The notes under the pieces: generated by a model
Seen by the model: only the letters and a program-made list of their open reading frames with translations
Told to the model about the DNA's origin: nothing
Databases searched by the model: none
From: Neoscytalidium dimidiatum
Taxonomy: Eukaryota > Ascomycota > Dothideomycetes > Botryosphaeriales > Botryosphaeriaceae
Reading direction: 5' to 3'
Length of the DNA: 64,000 nucleotides
NCBI GenBank assembly: GCA_037367355.1
Contig: CM074698.1
Location: forward strand, 62,001-126,000
Translations under genes and position numbers: made by a program
Shown: positions 24,004 through 35,284 of the stretch, in pieces
How positions within the stretch are numbered: position 1 is the first letter of the stretch
How the letters are laid out: every line of letters starts with the position of its first letter

Positions 24004-24963
24004 CGTGGCGGCGGGGTGCGCGCGGCGCTGCTACACAGAAACTGTGGGGGAAGTTGAAGGTACGGAGGAGAGGGAGGAGGTGGCAGACCGCGCGCGGCAG
24101 AAATACTGGCGGACGAGGTGTTGAGTCACTGGGGAGAGACAGGCCGCACGGAGCAGAAATGTCATGGCGGCGCGCACCTCGCCCAGGGAAATTCAGGCCC
24201 GAGAGCGGCGACTGATAGCAGAGCCCCGCGCTAAAGGAGCCCCTGCCCCTGCCGCCGCGCCCGCGAGATCGGCCCGTGTCCATCTGTGCGCGCCGATTAT
24301 TAAGCCCACATGCGCATTCGTGCCGCCGGAAGACCGCATGTCGCACGCATCCTGCGAGCCGCACGCGGACGAGGGCGAGGCCTCAGTCCTCGGCTGTGGC
24401 CCTCGCCACATCCACGCGCCTGCAGCAGCGCTCAGGCACGGCAAATCGGGAGATGCCAGCTGGCCACTCCTGTCGCCAAAATAACAGGAGCCTATTGAAT
24501 CTACCTCAAAACAGATGCAAACTGTATCGGACGGTCGAGTCGGGGGAAATAAGAAAAATACATAGCAGGAAAAACCCATGCCCCGGTTGCAGCCGTCTAC
24601 GTAACAGGGCTGACCAATTGGGCCCAACAGGGAGCCAAGCCGGTCATGCCGTAATGCGGAGAGCACGCATCCGTGCAGTCCGCAGTTTTGGAAGACAGTA
24701 ATTTATGACTACAAGCCCTGATAAAGCACATGCGAAACTCCACTTCGCCTCACAAACGAAAACCAAAAGTCTCGGCGGGAAAGAAAAGCCGGGGATTCTC
24801 ATTATTTTAACCCAAAGAAAAGCCTCTGCCGGTGCGCGGTATGGTGTAGTAGAATCAGAAGAACAAGGAAACTGATGAAGCAAATGAATGCGCCGAGTCA
24901 AACAACCCGACTTTGTCCGCTGCCCAAGGCTGTCAGCCCCGCCTGTGGTATCGTCGGCACGTC
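24004..24963. other. asparagine synthetase promoter and spacer
   Basis: GC-rich for the first 480 bp upstream of the asparagine synthetase ATG. Beyond the Gcn4/Cpc1-type motif I see no gene; the open frames on both strands lack motifs. The 3' end of the VAP gene transcript should fall in the right part. Confidence 0.5.
24122..24128. promoter_or_regulatory. Gcn4/Cpc1 (CPRE) site upstream of asparagine synthetase
   Basis: TGAGTCA is an exact match to the palindromic Gcn4/CpcA core. It lies 119 bp upstream of the asparagine synthetase ATG. General amino acid control of this gene class is known in yeast and Neurospora, so the site is well placed, but a 7-bp match alone is weak. Confidence 0.6.
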
Positions 24964-26095
24964 TTAGAAGAAGAAGTACGCCAGCAGGAAACTGAACAAG
25001 CACAGTCCCGCCACCACTTGAACCGGCACTCCGCCTGCCGGTGCCTGCTGCACCGCCAGGTTCGATGTCTCCGCCTTCGAGCTGCTGTTCACGCTCTCGC
25101 CCTTGCGTTGCCTAAGCCCGCCAGATGCCACCTGCTGCTCCAACCGAGCAATCGTTGCCCGCGCCTCCTGGAGCTGCGCCTTGAGCTCTTCTGTCGATGT
25201 GGGAATCGCGTTGGTGACGCTCGAGACGGCAGCGCCGATCGTCGACTGGCTTGCAGGGTTGAACGACGAGCTGACGGCTTCGCCCGTGTGCTTGCTGGAC
25301 GATGGGCGAGACTCGGGGCGAGAGACGGATCCGGCGGTGGTGGCGCGCTGCGGCGTGACAGCCTCGGGGGATGGAGAGCGCTGCGAGGCCAGGTCGTGGC
25401 TCGACGTGGTGCCGTTGACCGAAGGGGCACCCGACGTCCCGTCAGCGGGCAGGAAGACAACGCGGATCTTCTTCTCCTGAATGGTGTGCTTGGCGGTTTG
25501 CTCAATATGGCTCCACTATGTGCCAATTAGCCTCCAAACCCTTTCTGTGCGCGCCACGTATTGCATACGATGGAAGCAACGTTGCTGAACTCCTTGTCGG
25601 CGGTCACGGCGACGGACTGGACGAGGAACTTGTCACGGCAGCGGGCGTCGAGCGGAGGATCTTCCTTCATGGCCTGAAGGAGCACTATAAACAACGTCAT
25701 TCTTGATGCCCCAAGTTTCCGAAATGATATACCAACCCTGAACCTCAACCTCCTTGCCAGCCTCAATGCGGCCGGAGTTGGGACGAACACAGTACCTGCA
25801 TACGACGGTGAGCGCTGTGCACGGATTCGAGGTCGGACGAGCGAGCATACTGCTTCGGAGCGGTGGTTTTGACCTGAGATCGTCAGACAGGGATCGTAGA
25901 GCAGCTCGGTGCGGCGCGGGAGGTGACGTACCTTGAATGCGACAGGATCGCTGTTCGGATTGCGCAGGCGCAGCGTCTGCGACACTTCCTGAGTGAAGGG
26001 TCCTACGATGATATCACTATCAGGCTCTTCGGGGCTGCTCGCGTGGGATGCATACGCTTGAAGCCCAGCTCGGGCGGCGTCAGTTCAACCGACAT
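24964..26095 (-). CDS. VAP/Scs2 family ER membrane protein (MSP domain)
   Basis: Six exons: 26095-26056, 26002-25932, 25873-25851, 25795-25737, 25684-25569 and 25515-24964. The introns are 52-58 bp and the product 286 residues. The N-terminal MSP domain begins MSVELTPPELGFKRPFTQEV and contains TLRLRNPNSDPVAFKVKTTA, YCVRPNSGRIEAG and AMKEDPPLDARCRDKFLVQS. A Ser/Thr/Pro-rich linker (about 150-210) leads to a coiled coil (EELKAQLQEARATIARLEQQ). A C-terminal tail anchor (VPVQVVAGLCLFSFLLAYFF) ends the protein at the membrane. These proteins sit in the ER and bind FFAT-motif partners at membrane contact sites, including regulators of phospholipid synthesis. Exon 3 is only 23 nt. The gene is divergent from the UBX gene. 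Confidence 0.95.
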
Positions 26096-26554
26096 GGTGA
26101 CTCGTGGGCGCCAGGTGGCAGGGGTTCTTGCAGAAGAAGGAGGGATGCCGACGGCGTGGAGTCGGCGGAGGGCGATGCTCGTGGCGGAGCGGCAGCGAGC
26201 AGGGCGCGAAACTGTCAGAAGGGCGCGGGAGAGCGGGTGTGGAGAGGTGGGTTGGAAGTGCCGCGGGAAGTACTGCCGTGGTGGTGGCTGGCCCCGGGAT
26301 GCGGGCTCTCGCTCGCGCCTGTGTGCTTCCTGCTGTATTGCACGAAAGCCCTGGCACTAGCCTCTTTCGGCCATATCCAAAAAGAGTACGTCACTTCTAG
26401 AACCGTGGCACCGCTTAACGCCGATCCGCCGCGCTTGCTGCTCCCCGCCGCCAGCTTGCACCACCACACTTCCGACCGCACGCCGTGCCGTATATCATTG
26501 CTCTGTTCCTCTCCACGCCTCCTCCACCTTCCCTGCTCTGCGCATCTCTTCGCC
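26096..26554. promoter_or_regulatory. shared divergent promoter, VAP (-) and UBX gene (+)
   Basis: 459 bp separate the two start codons, so both promoters must lie in or overlap this span. It is GC-rich near the VAP start and pyrimidine-rich (CCTCC, CTTCC words) just before the UBX gene start. No TATA box is evident, as is common for housekeeping genes. Confidence 0.6.
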
Positions 26555-27658
26555 ATGGCGTCCTCCGACTTGAACATGCTCGTCGACATGGGCTTCGACC
26601 AGGAGCGCGCCTCCATTGCCCTCAACAAGTCCGGCTCGCGTACGTCTACTTTCCGGCCATAGCTCCCAAATCCTAAGCCATTCGGCCTGCGCCACCAGCC
26701 AGCGACCGCGTCCTCCGGCTCCCGCTGACCTCCTCGTTTAGTGCAGAACGCCATCGACTGGCTCGAGAAGAATCAGGACAAGTCGCTCGACGACATTAAG
26801 GCCGAAGAAGCCGCATCCGCCGCCGACGCCTCGCCCCCGCCTCCCGGTCCCGGCGAGGAGGCCCGCAGCCTCAAGTGCAATGACTGCGGCAAGTTCTTCC
26901 GCACCCACGCCCAGGCTGAGTACCACGCCAGCAAGTCTGGCCACGTCGATTTCGAGGAGTCGACCGAGGAAATCAAGCCGCTCACCGAGGAGGAGAAGAA
27001 GGCGAAGCTGGAAGAATTGCGCGCGAAGCTCGCCGCGAAGCGCGCCGGCCAGTCTGAGCAGGACAAGCTTGACAAGAAGAAGAACGATGTCAGTGGTCCC
27101 AACCTACCCTGCGAATCCGCCTCGGAGAATTGAGCTGACTCTGCTTTTCAGGAAATCCGCCGCAAGGCAACCAAAGAGTCACAGGACGCCAAGGAGGCCC
27201 TGCAGGCCAAGGAGCGCATAAAGGAAGCGGAGAAGAAGCGACGCGAGAAATTGGAGGACATGGAGGCCCGCAAGCGTGTGCAGGCTCAAATAGAGGCACA
27301 GAAGCAGGAGCGCAAGCGGAAGGCAGAGGCGGAGAAGGCCGCACGACTAGGTCAAGCGCCTCCAGAAGCTGCCGCGCCCGCGCCTGTTGCGACTTCCTCA
27401 GGACCGACCGCGTCGAAGCCTTCTAGTGCGTATACCGAGGCGAGATTGAGGCTGCAGACTCCCAGTGGCACGGTACAGAAGACACTGCCGGTGGAGACCA
27501 CGTTGTTTGAACTGGCACATCAGCTGGCCCAGGAGAGCGGTATCACCGTGACTTCTTTCACTCAGAACTTCCCCAGAAAGGTCTTCGACCAGACCGACTT
27601 TGGCCAGACACTGAAGGAGGCTGGCATGGTGCCAAGTGCTGCACTCATCGTCAAATAA
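26555..27658 (+). CDS. UBA-UBX domain protein (SAKS1/UBXN1-like)
   Basis: Exons 26555-26639, 26742-27088 and 27152-27658 (introns 102 and 63 bp) give 312 residues. Domains in order: UBA at about 1-42 (LVDMGFDQERASIALNKSGS then LQNAIDWLEKN); a C2H2 zinc finger with Cys74, Cys77, His90 and His96 (CNDCGKFF to KSGH); a long charged coiled coil at about 110-205; and a C-terminal UBX domain from about 232 (EARLRLQTPSGTVQKTLPV) with the FPR loop TSFTQNFPRKVF, ending at the last residue. UBX domains bind Cdc48/p97 and the UBA binds ubiquitin, so the protein is expected to be a Cdc48 adaptor in ubiquitin-dependent turnover. It is divergent from the VAP gene and convergent with the RRM gene downstream. 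Confidence 0.94.
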
Positions 27659-28138
27659 GCACCTCGCCGCCCTTAACCAAAGAAAAGTGTGTGGTGCTGT
27701 TGCGGGCGTTCGCGGATGTGATATGAAAAGCATGAAGAGAAAAGATGGGGCAGCATAAGATATGCAAGGTTGACGAGAGGGAAGGCCTCATAATATTGGA
27801 ATAATCAAGAACGAGACCTTATGTCTCCCCGAAACTCCTAACGACCCTCAGTTTTATTTACCGAACCACACTCAAACTTTTAGCTCATGAGCCCCTGTGA
27901 TTGATTCCTAGCCTGTGCACAGAATTCCATAACCTGGATATCTTCAGCCAGATGGTGTCTCGGAAGAAGTGTGCCAAGACTGGATGAGTCTGTGTGGTTA
28001 GCCCAAAGTCGGACCACGACCACTAGACAAGGAGGCTTCGGTTAGGGGTATAGACGCTTCCTGAATGAACCGGCTTCTAGAATCTAACGGCCGGGTGACA
28101 TTTTTTTATTTTTCCTTTCGTCGTGGCTGCTCAACTCG
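27659..28138. other. convergent 3' intergenic region
   Basis: 480 bp between the stop codons of the UBX (+) and RRM (-) genes. It must hold both terminators. No gene or clear structure is visible. Confidence 0.6.
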
Positions 28139-29565
28139 TCAAGCAGAGGTCTTTGCCTTTTTCGACTTAGACTTGCTAGGCTTCTTCTCCGCCTTCTCAA
28201 CCTTACCCGAGGCCCTCGACTTGGCTACCTTGACCTTCACTGGCTCAGGCTCGATGTCCTCTGCAACCGATCCACTGCTCTCCCTCTTCTTAGACTTCTT
28301 CGCCTTCTTGACTGTTTCCATGACCTCCGCGACTTCTTGGTCCTCGTTGTGCGGCTTCTCCGCCAGAGCTTTGGGGGCCTCATCCTCGGGCTCTGGGGCT
28401 GTCCCACCCTTCTTGGGGACCTCACTAGAGCTCTTAATGGCCGGAGCCTCGAATTCGTAGCCCATCTCTTTAAGCTTCTCCTCCTTACTCTTCCTCCTCT
28501 TCTCTTCGCGCTCAATCCTCCTGTCCCAGCCCTCGCGGTCCATTCCAAGACGCAAATGACGACCCTGCATCTTGTTGCGCGGGGCAGCCTTGAAACGACG
28601 GTTGGAACCCTTGAAAAGATCCGGGTGGACCTGGTCGGCGGGGATGTAGCGGACTTGCAGGATGTGGCCAAACATGAGGTACTTGTCCATGGTCTCAGCG
28701 ACGATCTTAGCGACGTCAGCATGAGCGAATTCGACGAATGCGTAGTGCTTGCTGCGTCCGGTCTTCTTGTTGCGCGACAGGCGTAGACGGGTAATGTCGC
28801 CAAACTGCGAGAAATAGGCCTTCATCTGATGCTCGTAGAAACCGTGGGGAATGCGGCTGCAGATGCATCATTAGCAATGTAGAGCTGACGAAAACAGGTC
28901 AGGACTCACCCGATGTATATGACACCAGGAGCTTCATCTTCCTTAGCCTTGCTCAGCTTCTTACGCAACTTCTTCGAGTCGGGCAGAGCCGGCACTTTAG
29001 AGAGGTCGCCTTCATCCTGGCCGTCCTCCTCATCTTCGTCACTCTCGAAGCCTTTTAGCAGAGCCTTCGTCTGGTCGTCCTCTTCCCCATCGTCGTTATC
29101 ACTGTCGCTCCCTTCGGAGACGGATTGCGCTTCTTCGGCGGACTCCTCTACCGGAGCGGGCTCCTCGACAGCCTTGCGCTTCTTTTTATTCACGGCCTTG
29201 ACAGTGGGAGCGGGTTCATCATCATTCCCCTTCTTTGTCTTCTTTGACTTCTTGTCGGTAGGGTTTTCAGCGGCCTTCCCGTCTTCCTCGGCGCCGTCGA
29301 AGAAATCGGATGCGCGCTTGCGGGACGACTTTGACTCGGAAGCGGGCGTATTCTCATCTTGCTTCGAGACTTCCTTCTTGGACTTCTTGCTCGGCTTGAC
29401 TGGGGCAGGCTGCTCTTCATCAATGGGGGCTTCGGCCTTCTTGAGCTTTTTCGTGCTGGGAGAAGCGACGGCGCCGCCACCTGGAAAGGCGTCAATTAGT
29501 GGCAGACAAGCGGAAGGTCACAGGAACATACTCTTGCGCTTCTTGGATTTGGTCTCGGGGGCCAT
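28139..29565 (-). CDS. nucleolar RRM protein of the Nop15/MKI67IP type
   Basis: Exons 29565-29532, 29480-28910 and 28856-28139 (introns 51 and 53 bp) give 440 residues. The N-terminal 200 residues are low-complexity Lys/Glu/Asp-rich with KKSKKxKK clusters, typical of nucleolar proteins. One RRM follows: RNP2 is GVIYIGRIPHGFYE, and RNP1 is SKHYAFVEF within KKTGRSKHYAFVEFAHADVA. The signature KYLMFGHILQVRYIPADQVH plus NRRFKAAPRNKMQG is that of Nop15 and human NIFK, which act in 60S subunit assembly on the ITS2-containing pre-rRNA. The C-terminus is again Lys/Ala/Glu-rich. The second intron splits the RRM just after RNP2. The protein is longer than yeast Nop15 (about 220) because of the charged extensions, as in other filamentous fungi. 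Confidence 0.92.
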
Positions 29566-29869
29566 GTTGGCGGTTGCTGGCAGACGTACACGACCAGGTG
29601 TAGATGTTGCGCAGCTTGTTGTTTGCCCGAACTTTTTTCTGCCGGCGACGTGCGCCGCTCGCCGAAGAAGTGCCGGCCTGCATTTATCGCCGCACCTTAT
29701 CGTCCTCCGCCGCCGCTGCCTACCCGGTCCTACACTACGCGGACGGCGCCCCTCACTATCTCTGCACCTTCTCCAGCTGCATCCAAATTTAGCACCCTCT
29801 ACACCACTGCTCCAGTTCGCCAACGCTTCCGCTGCCGCTGTGCTTCAGCATCGTTCCGCGCCACCCAAA
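29566..29869. promoter_or_regulatory. shared divergent promoter, Nop15-type gene (-) and SMN (+)
   Basis: Only 304 bp lie between the two start codons. Both products serve RNP assembly (pre-rRNA and spliceosomal snRNP), so co-regulation from a common region is plausible. No TATA box seen; the DNA is GC-rich with CCGCCGC words. Confidence 0.55.
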
Positions 29870-30641
29870 ATGTCCGGCGTCGACATGTTTGCTGCCGGCG
29901 CTTGGGACGATCGCGCTCTTGTCCAAGGGTGGAACAGCCAGGTCAAGGAGTACAACGTAAGACATCCAAAACGCAACGCTAAATTAAGAGACACGCTGAC
30001 ATCTTCTCTTCTCAGAAATACCATGCTCTCAAGAGGATGGGCAAGAAGGTTCCCCTCAGCAGCCTGCTCACTGCGCAGGAGATCTTCGATCTGGAAGAGT
30101 AATTATCCCTAAACAGACTCCTTCTTTTGACATTACTGACAGACCCTTGATCAGTCTCGGTAGCAAGGAAGAGCTCGCCGAGATGGGCATCGACCTCTCA
30201 GACGTCGAAAAGCTTGGCAAGTCGAAGGAGGAGAACAGTGGCACCGACCGCCAGGCCGACCCTTCACGCTCCGTCGATACCTCGATGAACGATGCCACTC
30301 CGGCCAATGTTCCATCTGAAGAGACAGACGCTGCCGAGCGCCAACTCATTCAGGAGCAGCAGCATCAGCAGCAGCAAGCCAACCAGCACCGCCCCTACGC
30401 GTCTTCTGCCGCGCCACAGGCCCCTCCCATTCCGGCACCCGTCTTCGCCGCCGCTCCTGGTCAGTGTTTTCCTGAATTCATGCGGAGCTGTCGGCTTCTG
30501 TGTTTCCGTGTAGGATTCGTGGCTGATCTTGTTCTAGGTCAAGACGACGCGCTGAGGAACATGAACATGGCTTGGTTCTACGCCGGCTACTATCAGGCCC
30601 AGTACGAGGCCCAGCAGCGATCCGCTTGGCAGACTGGCTGA
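29870..30641 (+). CDS. survival motor neuron (SMN) homologue
   Basis: Exons 29870-29956, 30016-30098, 30155-30459 and 30538-30641 give 192 residues. The N-terminus AWDDRALVQGWNSQVKEYN then KYHALKRMGKK matches the Gemin2-binding segment of S. pombe Smn1 (WDDSEL..., KKYHS). The C-terminus NMAWFYAGYYQAQYEAQQ is a YG box, the Gly/Tyr-rich oligomerisation helix that defines SMN. Between them lies a Pro/Gln-rich linker with a QQQHQQQQ run. There is no Tudor domain, as in other fungal SMNs. The protein should help load Sm rings on snRNAs. Two features affect the model. The acceptor of intron 2 could be 30142 instead of 30154, adding four residues. Intron 3 is 78 bp with no in-frame stop, so its retention would add 26 residues just before the YG box. 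Confidence 0.85.
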
Positions 30642-31922
30642 GGCATCAGTCAGCCGCATCTTTCCTTTCCTGTCGGTGGGTAGCCTCTTTGGCAATGCTT
30701 CATTAGCCGAAGTAAAGTCTCTCCCAGCGAAAACTCTAGATACCCGGGCTGCGACAGCCTTATCTTACATCCGAATTCTTCTTTGCATGGTGCCAATGTG
30801 CTGGGAGGTGAGAACCATGACGGCGGCTGACAGCTCAAGGGCCTGATTAAAGTTATTTGGATGCATGCGGGCCTCCCGCGCGTCCCGAGAGATTCGGTTG
30901 CTGATTTGCCCGCGTAGGATCTCACGGAGATTCATGACCTTGCGATCTGGTGGACTGCCGTGGCGCATGCAGCAGGACGTGGGTCCGCTTCCCCGAGCGA
31001 CTCAAGAGCACCATTTTTCGACATCACACGTTCGGACAGTGCTTCAGTTTTGGATTGCTCATCGATGTTTGGCACCAAACCCACTACACAGTCTTGAGAT
31101 CTGAGAAACCACCCTGCTGTGTCGCTCTAATGAATGTGAGAATTGCTGGTCGCCGATAATCGTGACCGTTCCTTTGATAGATTGCTGTGATTTTCACATC
31201 AACACAATGCTGCGAAATGAAGGAGGTGAGGGCGCAGCGGGAAGCGAGAGCGATTACATCGCGGACGGCCGGTTACCCGGATGCGAAGAGCTTGGGTAGA
31301 GGGCCTACGGATGCAAAGAACTCTTGTCGGCCAACGCAGGCCATTAGTCCACCGGTTATCCGTCTTGTCTGTGTTCGCTTCGCAGCAACCTGAGGATCGG
31401 CAAAAGCTTGGAAAAGCTTGGTCTTCGCCGGCCGGGCTGCATTGTGGAGGCTGTCGTGGGGGAAGCGGAGGCTGACACAGACGTGCGACACAACCCGCGA
31501 CGCTCCCAACACACGACGTGTCGAGCCTCCTGCAGAGCCGCCGCCCCGCAACGCCCAAAATATGCGGTTGCGGCTAGGCGCCCTCGCCGATCCAGGCAAA
31601 GACAGGCCACTTTTTGCGGTTGTATGTGATGCCGAGAGGCTGTGGCGTTTCGCCCTGCTGTCTTGCGACACACCCTGCCGCCGCCACGGGCGGTCGCAAT
31701 TTTCAATGCAGATGCAGATTTAATAAAGGCCTCCTCTCATCTACCCGATCTTTGCACGCACTCCTTCGACAACTGCTGTAATAATATCTCTATCATTGGG
31801 CCTTTTCGAAGTCCAGTCTCTCTCTTTTTTCAAGCTCCAACGATCGCATTTGATACCCACCGCAGCGCGGTTTCTGCATTTCCAGTTCTTCCATTTCCAT
31901 CGGACAAATCCACGCCGACATA
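30642..31922. other. 1.3-kb spacer and cupredoxin-gene promoter
   Basis: No supported gene; open frames between 31187 and 31720 on both strands lack motifs. The last 200 bp before the cupredoxin ATG are pyrimidine-rich, a common fungal leader feature. Confidence 0.5.
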
Positions 31923-32717
31923 ATGAAACCCACGTCTTTCTTGCCTTTCTTCGCTGCTAGCGGCGCTTTCGCTGCTACCCACACCGTCATGGTCGGTGGT
32001 GTGAAGCCCCCGACAGATCCTACCGGCAAGCCCACGCCAGTGCTCGGTTACTCGCCCGAGAACATCCAGGCTGCCGTCGGCGACGTCGTGGAGTTCCACT
32101 TCATGCAAGTCAATCACACCGTCACGCAGAGCACCTTCGACGAGCCATGCAAAGCAATGGAGGGAGGTTTCGACTCCGGCTTTATGCCCAACCCGGATGG
32201 AGCGGCAGGCGTCACCTGGAGCGTGGCCATTAACGACACTAAGCCAGTTTGTGAGTGACGGTTCCGGCGTGAAGATTTTTCGGCAAGGATACAGACTCTA
32301 ACGGTACATCAGGGGCCTACTGCAAGCAGAGGAACGGCACGCACTGCGGCAAGGGCATGGTCTTCAGCGTCAACGCCGTCGAGAGCGGCGACAAGTCGTT
32401 CGCCAACTACAAGCAGCTCGCCATTCAGAAGAACGGCACCGACTTCACGACCGCCGGTATCGCCGCTACTCCGGCCCCGGCTGTCCAGAGCACCGTCACC
32501 CTCGCCGCTGGCGCTGCCGAGGCCACCGTCGCTCAGGGCAACGGCCAGTGCGCTGATGGCTCTGCCTGCACGTGCTCCTGCCTGTGCGGTGCAAACAGCT
32601 TCCCTGCTCAAGCGGCTGTCAATAACTTTGGCGGCTTTGCTGGTTAGTAACATTGAAAGAGCGTTTGGAAATAATTTGCTTACAAATCTCTCAGGCATGC
32701 TTCCTGCAGGCAAGTAA
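31923..32717 (+). CDS. secreted cupredoxin (extracellular serine-rich protein type)
   Basis: Exons 31923-32250, 32313-32642 and 32695-32717 (introns 62 and 52 bp) give 226 residues. Residues 1-18 form a signal peptide (MKPTSFLPFFAASGAFAA). The cupredoxin-like domain follows, with VGGVKPP, YSPENIQAAVGDVVEFHF, His65 in VNHTVTQS, Cys76, then WAYCKQRNGTHCGKGMVF. His65, Cys113, His120 and Met125 fit the blue-copper ligand set, and Cys76 and Cys121 may pair. The C-terminal 70 residues are Ala/Thr-rich with a cluster of four Cys (QCADGSACTCSCLCG). The last exon encodes only seven whole residues plus part of one; the family usually ends in a Ser-rich stretch and GPI signal, and I see no such signal here. 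Copper binding and cell-wall location are inferred. It is the last gene before the repeat block. Confidence 0.85.
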
Positions 32718-33400
32718 ACGCTCCAGCTTGAGCGCCAGTCTTGGCCACGGCCAAAAGAGCAACCAAGTAATGAGAAGCTTGTCGTTCGAACGCGGAGGGT
32801 ATACCCAAAAACGTGCTCATATGCTTGAAATATTTTTGAAGCATGGAGCGGCACTTTTTTCTTCAGTTTTTATTCTACCAGAAGGAAGAACCTCTGCTGT
32901 GCAAGGTGTATGGATTTATCAATAACTTTCGGTGGCTGTGGTGTTTGTGGTGGTTGTGGGGTGCTGATTAGTGACGAAGCTGAACGGCTGTTCGCTGGAC
33001 TCGATTAGACGTAATAATTTTTGAAATATAAAGATCTTTTTTCGCACCTGGATCTCCATTTTCAATCTCCGTGCAGTGTCAATCCGAAAACCCATTCAGC
33101 TTCCGCAGACATATACCATCCGGCAATCTAATTCTCCGGGAGTATTTGTCACGGCACTTTCCCGCTCAATGCTGCATACCTTCTGACGCTACTAAGCTCT
33201 AGCACGTACCATCTTCGTGTCAATGACGCGTACTTAGCCATGGTCATAATGCTGAATTATAGTCAGTAAATAGCTCGAAGGTGGCCCATCTCCTAGCGGA
33301 CAGACTCCATACACATCTCTAACACTCCTATTCCGGAAATTTAACAAAGAAAAATGGATTGCGTAGAAGGCAATGCTTAGGAAACTATGTATTATTCTTT
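32718..33400. other. transition from genic DNA to the TA-rich block
   Basis: No gene seen. Base composition changes within about 100 bp near 33,400, where CA and TG dinucleotides become rare. Confidence 0.6.
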
Positions 33401-33759
33401 ACAACCGCCATTAGCATATAGCTGTAGCTCCTAACTAGACATAAAGAGCGCGTGCTAAAAAAAAAACGCGTTCTAGCTTTCCTTTATCTTCTTAGTCTAC
33501 CTTAATAAGCAAAACGATAGTATCGCGGCCCCGAAAGTTTATATAAAGAAGTATAAGTCTAAAATATACGTAAGAAATTAAAATACTTCTAGTTAAAACT
33601 TATATAAGTTACTATAAAATAGCTATAATATTAAGTTAGATAGATTATACCGGTTTAATTAATTACTAAGTTAGATTAAAATTAATTAAAATAGAGCTAT
33701 ATTCTAGTTCGTACTTAATATAGTAATTATTATTATATTTAATATATCTAAATTAATTA

Positions 33760-34381
33760 AAAAATTTAAGTAGTTTCTAGAGAACTTTAAATATATATTT
33801 CTTATATTCTTAAGAATTTCTAAATATATTAGAATATTATTAAAATAGACTATATAGAATTAGTCTAGATATTTCTATAGAACGTAGTTAATAAAAACTT
33901 AAAATATAATAGAGGCGTTAATAAGTTTAAAAGATATTACTAAGTATTTATATAAATTATATTAAGTTCTAAATATAGTTTTCTATTTATATTCTTTCTT
34001 AATATAAATAAAATAGTATCTATCTTATAAGTCTAGCTTAATAAAAAATTATACTTTAAAAAGATAATCTTTTAATTTATTAATATAGAGTAGAGGATAG
34101 TAGTCTTTAATAGTAATATTATTTAGAAATCTATAATTTATATAGAGGTATAACTTATCTTTAGACTTTAATATAAAGAGAATAAAAAATCCTACTAAAG
34201 ATTAAGAGGATTAAATATACTTCTTTTTTAATAATAAGTCTAAGTATTCTCTTATTACTTATAACTTTTTCTATCTAGTTTTAAATTAATCTTATAATTT
34301 TAGAGTTTATATTCTAGTAGTATATCTTTAATTTTTTCTTTAAAAAATTTTTTAAATTAATAGTATTTCTTAAAAATACTA
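33760..34381 (-). mobile_element. fragment of B-family chromovirus (reverse transcriptase part)
   Basis: The sequence aligns by eye with 52,300-52,970 of element B1, covering the part after the YLDD motif and up to the N-terminal RT, in the same orientation. Many CpG sites are also lost, so it is older or more heavily mutated than B1. It is cut off at 34,382 by an A-family LTR. Confidence 0.7.
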
Positions 34382-34785
34382 TATAATAATAGGCCTCTAT
34401 TAATAGACTTTAGAGTTATCTATTAAATTTAAGTTTATTAAAGGGTTTATCTTAAAGACGAGAAAAGAGAAGTAGTAATAAAATAAGAAGTTATATAATA
34501 TAGAAGTTTACTAGGCCTTATTATCTTTAATTAGACTTTAAGTTTAGATTAGAATTTTAAGTTAACTATAAGAATTAAAATACTATCTAATAAATATATT
34601 TATATATTATAATAAAGCTATAGTAGTCTATAAATAATAAAAAATAATTAGTATTCTTTATTATTTATATATAATAGAAAGTAGCTATAATTTTTTATTA
34701 TCTAGTAGATTTAGTAGATTTTATATAATCTAAACGCTAAAGTCTTTTTTTTAGAATCTAACTTTTATTAATATTAGTAGATAAT
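34382..34785 (-). repeat. A-family LTR copy, heavily mutated (solo or partial)
   Basis: Starting TATAATAATAGGCC, it matches the LTR at 41,878 (TATAACGACGGGGCC) base for base apart from transitions for roughly 250 bp. It abuts the left LTR of element A at 34,786. The 3' boundary is uncertain. Confidence 0.6.
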
Positions 34786-35230
34786 TATAACGACGGGGCC
34801 TCTACTACTAGGCTTCGGGGTCACCTAGTAGGTTCGGGTTTATCGAAGGGTTTACCTTAAAGACGAGGAAAGGGGAGTAATAATAGAATAAGAAGTTACG
34901 TAATATAGGAGTTTAATAGGCCTTATTACCTCTAAGTTAATATAGTATTAAATTAGAACTTTAAGTTAACTACGAAGGTTAAAGCTATCTAAGGAGTGGC
35001 TTATATATAGGTAGGGAAGTATATATAATCTAATAGTTCGTAGGTTCCTTCTACTAAGTAGTTAAACGTCTAAACTTTACTAGTTTAAGAGTTTAGAGTA
35101 CTAAGGCTTTAAATAGTTAAACTAGGAGTTAGGTAACTCCCGCCGGTAGATCTTCTTTACGGGTGCGTCGGCGCTCCGCTTATTCTTCTTATCCTTCTTA
35201 CCTAGGTTCTACGTAGGCTACGCCGTAATA
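34786..35230 (-). repeat. element A, left (3') LTR
   Basis: 445 bp, with ends TATAACG and CGTAATA, expected as TGTAACG and CGTAACA before RIP. It shares about 215 bp (34,786-35,000) with the right LTR, then differs. Confidence 0.75.
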
Positions 35231-35284
35231 CTATCCCCCCCTTTAAGGATCTTCGGCCCGAAGATTCTCCGTAAAGGCTATAAT

